A stretch of 64,000 nt of DNA. Source: Molanna angustata. Its lineage: Eukaryota; Arthropoda; Insecta; Trichoptera; Molannidae. Under the pieces are notes generated by a model. That model made no database searches and was not told the DNA's origin. It saw only the letters and a program-made list of their open reading frames with translations. Where the stretch lies: contig OY754990.1 in assembly GCA_963576475.1 (NCBI GenBank), forward strand, positions 11,587,061-11,651,060. The letters are read 5' to 3'. The translations under genes and the position numbers were made by a program. The first letter of the stretch is position 1. Each line of letters starts with the position of its first letter. Shown in pieces: positions 10,575-22,258 of the stretch.

Positions 10575-10880
10575 TTTCATGCAAATTCTGCCATGTCCAG
10601 GTTTCACTTGCATACGTCAATGTTGGCACCATGATTGCGTTATGAATGGCAACATTGGCTTCTTAAGATCTGTTGAGATCATTTATAACTGGTCTAAGTG
10701 CTCCATTCACTCTGTTGCCACATGCTTACCAGATAGATATATTTCTCGAGCCATTAAAGTGACATCTTTCTTCATCTGACATTCTTTCCTTATGTCCTCA
10801 TTTCTTACCCTATCATACATCGTCCAATTGCAAAGTCTTGGCGATCTCATTTCAACTGCATTTATTCTGTATTCATATCG
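10575..10880 (-). mobile_element. RTE-like LINE fragment with permuted segments
   Basis: Reading the minus strand, the first block is RINAVEMRSPRLCNWTMYDR (with continuation to KKDVT). A later block follows: RVNGALRPV, VAIHNAIMVPTLTYASETWT, WQNLHES. In intact copies (25560-26090, 40870-41520) the order is the reverse. The piece is therefore circularly permuted relative to the family, as if left by a tandem duplication with a deletion. It lies in GPHR intron 1. Confidence 0.65.
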
Positions 10881-10973
10881 AAACTCGCTAGTTGAATTAT
10901 TGTTTTCTGATACAATCAAACGTAAATATGTCATATAGTAAAGATAAGTTTGAATAAAAGTAAAAAGAATCAC

Positions 10974-11015
10974 CTGCGATATTAAAATGATTAAAGTATC
11001 TTCTAAAAACCCCAT
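10974..11015 (-). CDS. GPHR: Golgi pH regulator (GPR89 family), exon 1
   Basis: Fourteen codons, MGFLEDTLIILISQ, begin at 11015 and end at a donor CAG|GTGATT (10974). The length and pattern fit the short N-terminus of GPHR proteins (family pattern M.FL.D..I...SQ.LFF). The phase (0) matches exon 2 exactly, which restores the SQ-LFF junction. The start codon is the only ATG in a suitable place. The 5' untranslated region and promoter would lie at 11016-11300, but I can assign no core promoter motif there. Confidence 0.82.
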
Positions 11016-12240
11016 TGTTCACACCTGACATACCGTCACTTAATTTATTAATTTAAATATATACTTGATACATAAACAATATTATGCTTCTTCAATAATA
11101 ATAAATTGCTATGACAATAAAGTTAACCAAGTTATTCACAGCGAAACCGGTCTACAAACGTCAAGTTGACATTTCATTTTCCATATACAATGCGATGTTG
11201 CCAGAATAAAAAGAATACATATTTCGGTACAATGTAGGACAAACCATAACCTACTGTAATAGATACCTGTAGGCTAAGAACAAACGCATTTTAAAATATT
11301 TTAAGAGAAAAAAATGATAGGTTGACCACCCGATTGAAAAAATAATATCCATTGACCGCCCGTGATGTGTGGCTGCTTAAAAATTTGAATCCCAATCTTC
11401 TGAAAACTCATAATTCTTTCAAATATAATAATATTTTTACTGACTTTTCTTTTGTGCCTAGTAATAAATTAAATTTTGACTTTGCGACAAAACCGCAATA
11501 ATTTAATAACAATTTATATGTGATACAGTTCCCGAGAAACATTATTGAGTACGTCACATGGGGTGCGCAGAGCATAATTTATTTGATTTTTTGCTTGGTT
11601 AATATATGCGCAAACTGCTCTCTTCCACGACAAAAATTATGTACTGGAAACTATAACTACTATGTATTATTGTAAACATTTTTTTTTCTTCTTAAATTGC
11701 TTATAAGACCACTAAGACATGTCTGTACAAAGATTGCTGCCTCTTATGGTGTGGACTCCCAGTTGTTTTTTACCTTTATGGTGTCTTCTTTAGTTTCTTT
11801 TTAATTCTTCGCGAGGAAAAATAATGGTTGTCTTTGAGATTCATTCATTTCATTCTCTGCAATGCCTTATCCTTTATCTCCACCATCTGATAACATCTTG
11901 AATAATATCACACCTCACTGATCTTATTCGTTGTTTTTTTCACGAAGAAAAAAAAAATGTGGATAATATTTAACAAGATTGCACGAGCTCCCATTGTGTG
12001 ACTTTGAATTCATTCAAGTTTCATAAATTAAACAAACTTTAGTCTTTGATGACAATATTAAAAATGAACCTAAATATTTTTTTTAATTTCATGTTTTTTT
12101 TCGTTGTTGTTATATTTGTGTTTTTATTCTTTTATTTATGAATCCCTGGTGGCCCAAATTTTTGAGAACCAACCGATTATTTGTATTATTATTATTATAA
12201 TATTATATCAATATGATGTGCCATATGGGAGGATGACTCA
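11016..12240. other. Upstream of GPHR; no features recognised
   Basis: AT-rich sequence upstream of the GPHR start. It should contain the GPHR promoter and 5' UTR, but I see no reliable TATA box or initiator. No ORF or repeat is convincing. Confidence 0.4.
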
Positions 12241-12279
12241 GACTCGATATACCACAGCTTGCCTTGTATATCACTAAAA

Positions 12280-12350
12280 CTACCTGGATTCGATCAGCCG
12301 CGTAAACTTTGGACAGCAATAAACAGAATCGGAACGAGACTTGGCAGACG
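12280..12350 (+). mobile_element. Small LINE C-terminal fragment
   Basis: The plus frame reads LPGFDQPRKLWTAINRIGTRLGRR. This resembles the conserved segment 'P...W..LNR.RTG.GR' that precedes the CCHC finger in the C-terminus of Jockey-type LINE proteins. It is short and isolated, so the call is tentative. Confidence 0.35.
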
Positions 12351-12655
12351 TGTCAACTTTTCCACAGGTCTGGCTGGTTTGTAGACCACATTATGTCCAA
12401 TTCTGATTCATCTAAATTTATCCGCCTGAATTTTAGTACACGAGAAATGTAAAAAAGGTGCTTGCATTTATACGGGACTTGCATTACGTCACACCGCGTG
12501 AACAAAATCCTTTTATCCATGGTTGCCCGTACTCTGAAACGAATCAGAATATGACATATTGTGTTCGAATGTGGCTTCAGTGCATACGCGGGAGATTTTA
12601 AAGACTTCTTGTTGAGTGACTCAGCGACAAAATACATTTTAACAAACATTGACCT

Positions 12656-12966
12656 TGTGGCGCAACCACCGATTGCGCCGTGTAGCTGAGTACTTCGGCA
12701 GGCGCCATCTTGCCCTGCGCCGTATTCACAGCCCGACACCTATTTAAGGGGAAGCACAGCGCGCCCAGACCATTCCGTCATCCAGATCTCGAAGCTAGGC
12801 ATCACGCTGCCCGACCGCTCGTCGTCGTTCAAATCGTCCGCGTTCCAAATTTACATTTATATTCATTAAATAATAACTCGACATTTCTGTACCAAGTAAT
12901 ATTAGTAAGCACCAATTGTAATCATCAACTTGATAAATAAAAGAGTAAGTTCAATTTCCTGTTACA
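12656..12966 (+). mobile_element. Possible solo LTR
   Basis: A GC-richer block starts TGTGGCGCAA and ends GTTACA (TG...CA). It contains a TATA-like CTATTTAAGG near 12740 followed by a GC-rich start-site region, and an AATAAA signal near 12937. This layout resembles U3-R-U5 of an LTR. I see no second LTR, no internal sequence and no clear target duplication, so a host promoter fragment is an alternative. Confidence 0.3.
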
Positions 12967-13044
12967 TCTTTCAATCTGTCAACCATTCCTACCTGAGTAA
13001 TATTTAATCTATTGTATACGGTATCGCAGTTGCTTGGTCGATCA

Positions 13045-13290
13045 ATCTGTGGCTCAGCTGTCGGGACTCTCCGAACAGACGGCCTCCAGGTTCGAACCAA
13101 GCGGTTGAGATATCATTTGGGTTGTATGTAGCTGAAGGCGGACAAACAGGTAATACCTACACGTCCAACTGACCGACCTTACCACCTCAATTACAGGCGT
13201 GTATATCAGCTCACGCTGGTATGCAATCGCTTCCAACCAAGTGACCACTCTGGCACTTTAGCAAGCTCTACATACTACAAACAATACCAA
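13045..13290 (+). mobile_element. tRNA-derived SINE-like element
   Basis: TGGCTCAGCTGTCGGG (A-box like) at about 13052 and GGTTCGAACC (B box) at about 13090 are spaced as in a tRNA-derived pol III promoter. They are followed by about 180 bp of non-tRNA sequence. The arms do not fold into a sound tRNA, so this is a SINE head rather than a tRNA gene. Confidence 0.45.
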
Positions 13291-13312
13291 TAAACCCCCA
13301 AAACCTCAGACT

Positions 13313-13700
13313 ATGACAAACAAACCTATTAATGCTAATTATCTCTACTATTTGCAGGAACTAACTCTGCAGGAACGCCGGAACCGTGGGGATATGATTG
13401 AGACAAACAAAATTTTACATGGCTATTATCACTGTAGTGTTATGGATAACTTTTTTACGTTGAATCACAATCCACAACTGAGGGACTTAAAGCTGAATAA
13501 AATATCCTTTTCCCTGAATCCAAGGAAACACTTCCTGACCAACAGGGTGGTGGATGCCTGGAATAGTTTACCGGATAAGGTTATGAGTGCTGAAACACTC
13601 AATCAATTTAAAAACAGATTGGATGCACATTACAAACATAAGCACATGATACAGGCCCATCAGCAATAGCTGCCTGCCTGTTAACTAATAATAATAATAA
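13313..13700 (+). mobile_element. CR1-like LINE C-terminal fragment
   Basis: The 118-residue frame includes LQELTLQERRNRGDMIETNK, ILHGYY, LNPRKHFLTNRVVDAWNSLP and a final LNQFKNRLDAHYKHK. This is the standard C-terminal block of CR1-group reverse transcriptases. It ends at 13669 and is followed by an (ATA)n microsatellite, the usual CR1-type tail. The RT core is missing (5' truncation). Confidence 0.75.
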
Positions 13701-13749
13701 TATTTGGGTCTGAAATTTGTATTATATGACCTCTAAGATAATATGATGT

Positions 13750-14685
13750 CCTATACGATAAATAAATAAGATATTGCCATTTGGCTTAAAACTTGCACTT
13801 GTATAGCGTTTAAGGAAATATTTAAATGTATTTTTTATTTGCTGAATTGACGGCACAAATTCATCTTTACATACTCTAGTATAAAAATACACATATTGAT
13901 AACAACAACATAGAAAAATAGAACAACATAAAACATTTATATCACTTGGTAAAAATAAAACCTATATTATACAACAAGCAAAAAAGTAATAACCAAAAAA
14001 ATCATATGAAGTGAAAAAAAAAACTAATTAAAAAAAGTATGCATATGAACTATAAAAAACTATAAAATTCAAGAAACTTCAAATTGAAAAATAAACAAAA
14101 ACTGTTATATATTTGCAAACACACAAATCTGCACCGAAAATACCATAAGTATGTATTAGAAAACATTAATCGTCCCATTATGTCTGCCATATTGTCAGTG
14201 GCGTTGCGGACTTCATTCGTTCTTTATTTTAGAGTAGGTACAGGTAAAACTATGAATTATTTTTTGGCGATTTCCTTCATCAACTATAAAGAAAAGAAGA
14301 AGTAAAAAAGGAATATAAAAAATGACAGATGTCTTGCGTCGACAGCCGAATAATAGATTTTTGTCAATAAAAATAGCAAGAGGCAATATTATTTGATGCC
14401 GGCGACTGAATAAAATTACATTACACATCTGTAAACTGATATTGTTTTGTCGAAGAATGGTGCCAGGAGGAAAATATCAAGTTTGTATTGAAGCTTTAAT
14501 TGAATAATATTTAATTATCAATTGCCTTGGTTAGCTCATACTTTGTTGTTGAAAGTAAAAACATTTTTATATTAACTATCATATCAAGTTAAATTGTTTC
14601 ACCCGTAAATTGAACATTGTATGTGTTTTGTCCAGCGATGAATTGTTGAAACATATTTATTTGACAAGAAAAAATTGTCATAACC
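13750..14685. other. AT-rich region, nothing recognised
   Basis: Low-complexity AT-rich DNA. Small open frames here (14084-14305, 14213-14428) have no recognisable motif and are probably chance. Confidence 0.45.
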
Positions 14686-14686
14686 A

Positions 14687-15325
14687 TTATCTTTGTTTAT
14701 CATGCCATTTCCCTATTTGGGGTAGACAGAGAGAATTGAACGGCAGACATACATTTCTCGCTTCATTCACGTCCATGTATCGTCTCATACAAGCTCTTCT
14801 ATTATTCATACTTCTAATGTCTCCATCTTTCAAAATTACATTCATTTGTTCGTGCCAACTTTTCTTTGGCCGATCTCTACTTTTCGTTCCTCTTTTATCA
14901 GCCTTGTACATTTTTTTTGTCAGACGGTCATCACTCATTCTTTCTATGTGGCCGAACCACCTTAGGACATTTATTTACATCATACTATCTCTGTCAATCA
15001 TACATTCTCGTCTAATATCCTCATTTCTTATTCTATCATACATCGTTTTACCACACATTCGTCTTAGTGACCTCATTTCAACCGCGTTAATTCTACTTTC
15101 ATATGTCTTCTGCCATGTCCATGTCTCACTAGCATACATTAGAGTCGGTGCAACGATACCATTGTGTACCGCGAGCTTTGCTTGCCTCGAAATAATTGGG
15201 TCATCCATTACCGGTCTTAATGCACCATTCACTCTATTACCTGCCGTTACTCTCCTTTCAATATCTTTTTCCAATCTTCCATCACGCTGAAACATGCTTC
15301 CTAAGTATAAATATTCATCCACTTA
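14687..15325 (-). mobile_element. RTE-like LINE remnant (family 1), frameshifted
   Basis: Two minus-strand frames, 14975-15322 and 14687-14938, together cover the C-terminal third of the family-1 reverse transcriptase. The first has DEYLYLGSMFQRDGRLEKDI, RVNGALRPV, LMYASETWTWQ and RINAVEMRSLRRMC. The second has DDRLTKKMYKADKRG and DRPKKSWHEQMNVIL. A stop and a frame change separate them near 14940-14975. The RT catalytic core is absent. Confidence 0.75.
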
Positions 15326-15364
15326 TTTCAATTGTACATTATTCATTTATTTCCGTGTAAGATA

Positions 15365-16356
15365 TTTTGTTTTCTATACAAAACTTGTATGTCAGGATAG
15401 GATAGTGTGGAATTTAGTTATTTTTTCATGTCCTGAATGAGTAAATGGCATAATGATATTTATGAAGATTAAGTATAGAACTATACGAGTCCCCATAGAT
15501 ATTGTCTGCCATACAAGTAGTATGAACCAATGTCATCACTACATTCAATTTTTTCAAAAATTGCTTCAAAAAATTAGAGATATACTGCTGCATAATCTAC
15601 TTATTGTTGTCATTATAAATATGGTATGATAAAAGGTAAAATAAAATAAATAAATAAATAAACATGTAGGTATGTGTGTCAGGATAAGATAGTATGGAGG
15701 TCAGTCTGTTTTTCCTACCCAGAATATGAAAATAGCATGATGTATGTTTGTAGATTAAGTAGCTGTATCAAACTATTGAGTGAGATATTGTGTGTAGTGT
15801 ACATTGCCTTACAAATTGTATGAAACAATGTCATCATTAAATGCAATTTTTATAAAAATTGTTAAAAAAGTTTGAAATGCACTTTTTTTCGATATTTTTA
15901 AAAACTTTGGAAATATAGGCAATTAAACAAATAAATTTATCATAATAAAATATTTTTCTTAATAAAAAATGTCTGAGAACTTCTGGAATTTTAAAAAAAA
16001 CAAATTTGAGATTTCGTATTTGTATATATTCATACGAATTTTCAGCGTTCTAGCTATAAAGTTTTGTAGGCCTATAACTATTTATATATTCTGAAATTTT
16101 GGACTCTGTAAATTGAGCGGATCAAAAGTTATAAGGGGGGGGACACACAGACACATGAAATGTTCTACTCCAAATTCTGAGTAAATCCGTATGTGGAACA
16201 TATATGCTGCGAAGCCTCTAAGTTGGTGTTTTTGACTTCAAAGTTGGAAAAGCTGTGAAAAAAGTAGACCCTGCATACAATTCTCGCGTATCCTGGCTTG
16301 AAACATTGTCGATATGTTAAGAGAACAAAGTTCTCTTGAAAAAATCGACAGTTGGA
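15365..16356 (-). mobile_element. Helitron-like element, rearranged copy H5
   Basis: It ends at the family 5' terminus (ATCGACAGTTGGAT at 16344-16357 on plus). It contains the conserved GAGCGGATCAAAAGTTATAA and ATATGCTGCGAAG blocks. The left half holds two partial copies of the 3'-side sequence (about 15380-15560 and 15660-15880), separated by a short A-rich fragment ending in AAATAAATAAATAAA. This reflects a nested or duplicated arrangement. The CTAG terminus is not visible. Confidence 0.62.
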
Positions 16357-16371
16357 TTAATTATCTACTTG

Positions 16372-17200
16372 GGGTGTTTCTCGATATTCTTAAAAATTTT
16401 GGAAATATAGGCAGTTTAATACATAAATTTGTCATAAAAAAAACATTTTTTTTTTGCGGGTGGCAGTTCTTAAGGAGAACACACTTAGGCCAATTGGCCC
16501 TTTGTGATACCACAATGGGGCTGTCCTCCCACTCACTCATCCCACTTGAACCAGCCTGAGTGACTAATGAATGTCATAATGTCTCCGATGTCGGCCGACG
16601 CTATGTCAATTAGATCATCATAGAAGAAACTTCCCAAGGAGCTTCTCCTAATTCTAGAGAGAGCAGGACAGTGACAGAGGAAGTGGACCACCGTCTCTTC
16701 GTCTTGGCATGCTCTGCAGTAATCGTATGCCTCCAGCCCTAGCCTTCTGGCATATTTTTATTAGTAAAAAAAGTTTGAGATAACCTGGAACTTTTTCATT
16801 GAATTGAATTTGAGATGTTATGTTTCTCTTTAATATTACAATTTTCTAAGTACTAGATTTTGTAGTATTTGAGATATCTGGAAATAAAAATAAAAAATTC
16901 AAATGTTGATAACCCCCGACTGAAACAAAATGCCCTAAAATGAAATTATCTTTTGAAATTTTGGACTCTGTGGATCAAAAGTTAAAAACGGGGGGACAGA
17001 CAGACACACTAAATATTCTACTCAGATTTCTGAGTTCATCCATATATAAATAACATATATGCTGTGAATCCTCAAGTAGGTGATTTTTGACTTCAAAGTT
17101 GTAAAAAACATGCAAAAAGTCCACTACGCCATACAAAATTACCTCACACACAACGGAAGTATGATTTTAATTAGTCAATACGTTAAGAGAAATAAAATCA
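16372..17200 (-). mobile_element. Helitron-like element, diverged copy H6 (interrupted)
   Basis: Sequence after H5 restarts in the family interior (TTGGGGTGTTTCTCGATATT...GGAAATATAGGCAGTTTAA). It continues after an insertion at 16446-16753 through the ACCCCCGACTGAAACAAAA block, a GGATCAAAAGTTAAAAACGG block and TTTTTGACTTCAAAGTTG, to about 17200. It is more diverged than H1 and H3. The termini are unclear. Confidence 0.55.
16446..16753 (-). mobile_element. I/R1-like LINE, 5'-truncated 3' end
   Basis: The minus strand begins within the C-terminal CCHC finger region (AGAAGGCTAGGGCTGGAGGC) and runs through the stop and 3' UTR to a poly-A tail (poly-T at 16446-16455). It closely matches the 3' end of the full copy at 47270-47590. 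It is inserted in Helitron copy H6. The short A/T-rich flanks obscure the target duplication. Confidence 0.75.
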
Positions 17201-17300
17201 CCGAAAACTTCTAATTTGCTGTTTAATTATTATTTTAGATACTGTAATGTAAAGCTATTAGTCTTCCTAAAATTTATAAATATATAAATGAGTTTTTTAT

Positions 17301-17609
17301 GTGGAGTTGACTGTTCTATGGGACACAAATATCCCAAAAGACCACCAATACAAGCTAAACAAGTACAAGGAACTGGTACATAAAACAGTTCAAAATGGCT
17401 TTAGCACAAATATATATATATATATATATATATATGCTGTAGAGGTGGGGGTGAGAGGCCTGCCCGCAAAGTCTTTATATTCCAACATTAAGGACCTAGG
17501 TCTCCCTAGGGGTAAAATAAAAGAACTTCTAGATAGGGTTTTAAAGTCCTATTGGATTTGGTTGCGCAGGGGTGTAGAGATCAGACGGTGGTTGTTGGGT
17601 GAGTGGTGA
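17301..17609 (+). mobile_element. Retroelement C-terminal fragment, restriction-like endonuclease type
   Basis: The 102-residue frame contains ELTVLWDTNIPKDHQYKLNK, YKELV, then AVEVGVRGLPAKSLYSNIKDLGL. The order 'E-x-T-V-x-x-(D/E)...K..KY..LV...V.VG.RG' resembles the C-terminal restriction-like endonuclease region of early-branching non-LTR elements (R2/R4/NeSL type). An (AT)n microsatellite has expanded in frame (IYIYIYIY). No RT core lies nearby. The exact clade is uncertain. Confidence 0.5.
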
Positions 17610-17810
17610 GCATGACTCGATTCATAAAGTGGCTCCTTAAGCTCGCATACATGGTCGCAAGCCCGTGTGGCTCGCATATCCTGACTGGTACTCTGGTCGT
17701 CTGTGCTCGTGGGCCTGGATTCGTGAATCCAGTGAAACCACGATTGTCTTTTTTTTGTATCTTATAAAATTGATTTTGCATTACGTGAAGAGAAAACTTT
17801 GTTGAATATC

Positions 17811-17873
17811 AATTTATCATAGATCAGATCCAATTTATCATAGATCAGATCCAATGTATCATAGATCAGATCC
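17811..17873. repeat. 21-bp tandem repeat, 3 copies
   Basis: Three copies of AATTTATCATAGATCAGATC plus one C, the third with a T-to-G change. It lies 164 bp before the inferred 5' UTR exon boundary of the zinc-finger gene. Confidence 0.85.
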
Positions 17874-18091
17874 AATGAACTTTCAATCTTAAAATGAATT
17901 TTGACCTGGGCAATCACCAGTTATAATTATAAGGTAAATTATTTTTACCATAGAATTGAATGTGACTGCTGTCTATTTTTGTATGTTCCGTTGAAATCAG
18001 ATAGATTCAAATCACAATTTGACTTTTCTGTTTTAGTGGAAAATCTGCGCTACGGCTGTGTCGGTAAATTTTTGACTCGGTATAGCCGATT

Positions 18092-19414
18092 ATGAATCAG
18101 GGACGCCAACATGAGGATGGAGAAGTCCCATCACCAGTCCATGTTACCAACACAACAGTATTACCAGACTTATTGGTAGACAAGATGACACCATCTCTCA
18201 CAGTTGACGCCGTCAAGGTTGATGTCAATGATTCATCTGGGGCAAAAGAAAAAGAAGAAAATGATTTGTTTTTGTATCATAAATTTGATGAAAATTGTAA
18301 GCGTGAGTCCATCAGTGAAGAAAGTGCATTCATAAAGAGTCAAAATGCGATAAAATGGGTGAAATCACCGAGCCCTTTTGATGAAGTAAGGGTAAAACCA
18401 CCAATCCCTTTTGATGAAGCAAGGGTAAAATCACCAAGCCCTTTTAATGAACTAAGGGTAAAATCATTGAGCCCTTGTAATGAAGTAAGGGTAAAATCAC
18501 CAAACCTAATCAATATATTTAGGGCAAAATCACCAAGTCCTATTGAAATTAGAGTAAACTCACCTAGCCTTGTGAATGAGGTGGGGTACGAATCATTTAG
18601 TCCCGTTTATGAAATGAGGGTCAGTCACCAAGAAAAATCACCATGCTGTATAAGCGAAACAAGGATAAAATCACCAAGCTTTTTCAATGATGAAAGGGTT
18701 AAATCACCCAGCCATGTTAATGAGGTAAGGTATAAATCGTTTAGCCCTCTTAATGAAGCGAAAGCAAAGTCAAAAAATATTTTTGATAGTTATATTTTTA
18801 AGAGAGTGCAATCTCCTCAAAGTAACGTTATTGAGGATGTACAATCTCCTAACAGTATTGGAAATGAGAAAGTACAATCTCCCGAGAATATTGGCAATGA
18901 GAGAGTACAATCCCCTCAGAGTATTGAAAATGAGAAAGTACAATCCCCTCAGAATAACTCTAATGAGGTAGTACAATCCCCTCAAAGTAACTTAAATAAC
19001 AGAGTACAATCCCCACAAATTATTGTTAGTGGGAGAGTTCAATATATAGAAAGTGTTGTTAGTGAGATTGAAAAATCACCACAAAGTAGTGTCAATGAAA
19101 GAGTACAATCCCCTCAGAATATTGTAAATGAGAATGTACAATCATGTCAGAGAAATGCTAATGAGAGAGTACACACAACTCACCATAAAGTCAATGAGGG
19201 AATCAAATCGCTGTTTGAAAATGAGGAAACTGCACAGTCAATATGTAATACCAATGAGGGTAATACAACCGCATTCCCGGGTATTCTCCAGAATAGGTTG
19301 GAGTCAAGTGATGTAGCAACGCCAAAGTCTGAAGAAATAGATGATCCGACAGAAGAAATTGAGGGAACAAATATTGGAACAATACATACACATATAGTCA
19401 GCCATGATGTGAAT
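18092..19414 (+). CDS. Zinc-finger protein, exon 1 (repeat-rich N-terminus)
   Basis: Residues 1-441. The start ATG at 18092 has an in-frame TAG at 18083. A probable acceptor (TTCTGTTTTAG, ending 18036) suggests the exon begins at 18037 with 55 nt of 5' UTR. The sequence is low complexity. First come about ten variants of a 'VKSPSPFNEVR' repeat, then about twelve variants of an 11-residue 'ERVQSPQSNVN' repeat, rich in SP sites that proline-directed kinases could use. The donor is GAAT|GTGAGT at 19415. The reading frame stays open for 165 nt into the intron and into the 76-bp satellite, so the last residues of the open frame are not expected in the protein. Confidence 0.78.
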
Positions 19415-22258
19415 GTGAGTATACAAATAACATTTGAACATAATAATAATTACAATGAACACTTCCTTGCACCCTGCGCAAGTGGCGAGATAATTGCCGT
19501 ATGGAAATTTTTTCCAACTAACCAATGTTTCCCCATCGGACTTAAAGCATCCATTAGCATCCAATTGACACCAGCATGACAGCTGATATCGTCCCTCCAT
19601 CTCCTTCCAAGCCACTCTATCTTGTGCTCTAACTATCCAATTGACACCAACATGACAGCTGATATCGTCCCTCCATCTCCTTCCAAGCCACTCTATCTTG
19701 TGCTCTAAATATCCAATTGACACCAACATGACAGCTGATATCGTCCCTCCATCTCCTTCCAAGCCACTCTATCTTGTGCTCTAACTATACAATTGACACC
19801 AACATGACAGCTGATATCGTCCCTCCATCTCCTTCCAAGCCACTCTATCTTGTGCTCTAACTATACAATTGACACCAACATGACAGCTGATATCGTCCCT
19901 CCATTTCCTTCCAAACCGCTCTATCTTGTGCTCTAACTATCCAATTGACACCAACATGACAGCATATATCGCCTCTCCATCTCCTTCCAAGCCACTCTAT
20001 CTTGTGCTATTAGCATCCAATTGACACCAGCATGACAGCTGATATCGTCCCTCCATCTCCTTCCAAGCCACTCTATCTTGTGCTCTAACTATCCAATTGA
20101 CACCAACATGACAGCTGATGTTGTCCCTCCATCTCCTTCCAAGCCACTCTATCTTGTGCTCTAACTATCCAATTGACACCGACATGACAGCTGATATCGT
20201 CCCTCCATTTCCTTCCAAACCGCTCTGTCTTGTGCTATTTGAATCCAATTGACATCAGCATGACAGCTGATATCGTCCCTCCATCTCCTTCCAAGCCACT
20301 CTATCTTGTGCTCTAACTATCCAATTGACACCAACATGACAGTTGATATCGTCCCTCCATTTCCTTCCAAACCGCTCTGTCTTGTGCTATTAGAATCCAA
20401 TTGACATCAGCATGACAGCTGATATCGTCCCTCCATCTTGTGCTCTAACCATCCAATTGACACCAACATGACAGCATATATCATCTCTCCATCTCCTTCC
20501 AAGCCACTCTATCTTGTGCTCTAACTATCCAATTGACACCAACATGATAGCTGATATCGTCCCTCCATCTCCTTCCAAACCGCTCTGTATTGTGCTATTA
20601 GCACCCATTTGACACCAGCATGACAGCTGATATTGTCACTCCATCTCCTTCCAAGCCTCTCTATCTTGTGCTATTAGCATTCAATTGAAACCAGCATGAC
20701 AGCTGATATCGTCCCTCCATCTGCTTCCAAGCCACTCTATCTTGTGCTCTAACCATCCAATTGACACCAGCATGAATGCTGATATCGTCCCTCCATCTCC
20801 TTCCAAGCCACTCTATCTTGTGCTCTAACCATCCAATTGACACCAGCATGAATGCTGATATCGTCCCTCCATCTGCTTCCAAGCCACTCTATCTTGTGCT
20901 CTAACCATCCAATTGACACCAGCATGAATGCTGATATCGTCCCTCCATCTCCTTCCAAGCCTCTCTTATCTTGTATTCAAACCATCCAATTGACACCAAC
21001 ATGACATCAGATATCGTCTCGCCATCTCCTTCCAAGCCTCTATATCTTGTGCTATTAGCACCCATTTGACACCAGCATGACAGCAGATATCGTCTCTCCA
21101 TCTCCTTCCAAGCCACTCTATCTTGTGCTATTAGCACCCATTTGACACCAGCATGACAGCTGATATCGTCACTCCATCTCCTTCCTAGCCTCTCTATCTT
21201 GTGCTATTAGCATTCAATTGAAACCAGCATGACAGCTGATATTGTCCCTCCATCTTCTTCCAAGCCACTCTATCTTGTGCTCTAACTATCCAATTGATAC
21301 CAGCATGACAGCTGATATCGTCACTCCATCTCCTTCCAAGCCGTTCTGTCTTGTGCTATTAGAATCCAATTGACACCAGCAAGACAGCTGATATCGTCCC
21401 TCCATCTTGTACTCTAACCATCCAATTGACACCAACATGACAGCATATATCATCTCTCCATCTCCTTCCAAGCCACTCTATCTTGTGCTCTAACTATCCA
21501 ATTGACACCAACATGATAGCTGATATCGTCCCTCCATCTCCTTCCAAACCGCTCTGTATTGTGCTATTAGCACCCATTTGACACCAGCTGATATTGTCAC
21601 TCCATCTCCTTCCAAGCCTCTCTATCTTGTGCTATTAGCATTCAATTGAAACCAGCATGACAGCTGATATCGTCCCTCCATCTGCTTCCAAGCCACTCTA
21701 TCTTGTGCTCTAACCATCCAATTGACACGAACATGATAGCAGATATCGTCTCTCCATCTCCTTCCAAGCCTCTCTATCTTGTGCTATTAGCATCCAATTG
21801 ACACCAGCATGACACCTGACATCGTCTCTGCATCTCCTTCTAAGCCTTTCTATCTTGTGCTATTATCATCAAATTGACACCAGCATGACACTTAATATTG
21901 TCTCTACATCTCCTTCCAAGCCACTCTATCTTTTGCTCTAACCATCCAATTGACGCAAACATGACAGCTGATATCGTCCCTCCATCTTCTTCGAAGCCGC
22001 TATATCTTGTACTATTAGCATCCAATTGACACCAGCATGACAGCTGATATCGTCCCTCCATCTTGTGCTCTCACCATCCAATTGACACCAACATGACTGC
22101 AGATATCGTCTCTCCATCTCCTTCCATGCCGCTCTATCTTGTGATTTAACATACATATATACCATAGTTCAATTCAAATTATCCTTACAAATAAAATTTT
22201 GTCAACACATTAATATTGTGTTAGAAACCTTAATAATATGTTAATTTTTTTTTTACAG
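19415..22258 (+). other. Zinc-finger gene intron 1
   Basis: The donor is GTGAGTATA and the acceptor is a T-rich tract ending TTTTTTTTTACAG at 22258. Nearly the whole intron is a 76-bp minisatellite (19556-22155). Both boundaries are phase 0. Confidence 0.8.
19556..22155. repeat. 76-bp minisatellite, about 34 copies
   Basis: The unit contains CCAATTGACACCAACATGAC, AGCTGATATCGTCCCTCCAT, CTCCTTCCAAGCCACTCTAT and CTTGTGCTCTAACTAT. Copies differ by substitutions and partial deletions (for example units lacking the CTCCTTCCAAGCC block near 20430, 21400 and 22060). Two variants of the linker occur (GCTCTAACTAT and GCTATTAGCAT). The minus strand is open over several units and yields apparent proteins of 60-150 residues, but the unit length is not a multiple of three, so these are repeat artefacts. 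Confidence 0.93.

Noticed and set aside
12353..12739. Minus-strand 128-codon ORF
   Set aside because: No recognisable domain or splice context. It overlaps a candidate LTR and looks like a chance frame.
14610..15290. Plus-strand 226-codon ORF rich in hydrophobic residues
   Set aside because: It is the antisense of an RTE reverse-transcriptase fragment, which has recognisable protein motifs on the minus strand.
19304..22165. Several minus-strand ORFs with MEGDGGTISAVMLVSIGW-type repeats
   Set aside because: They are translations of the 76-bp intron minisatellite, whose length is not a multiple of three.
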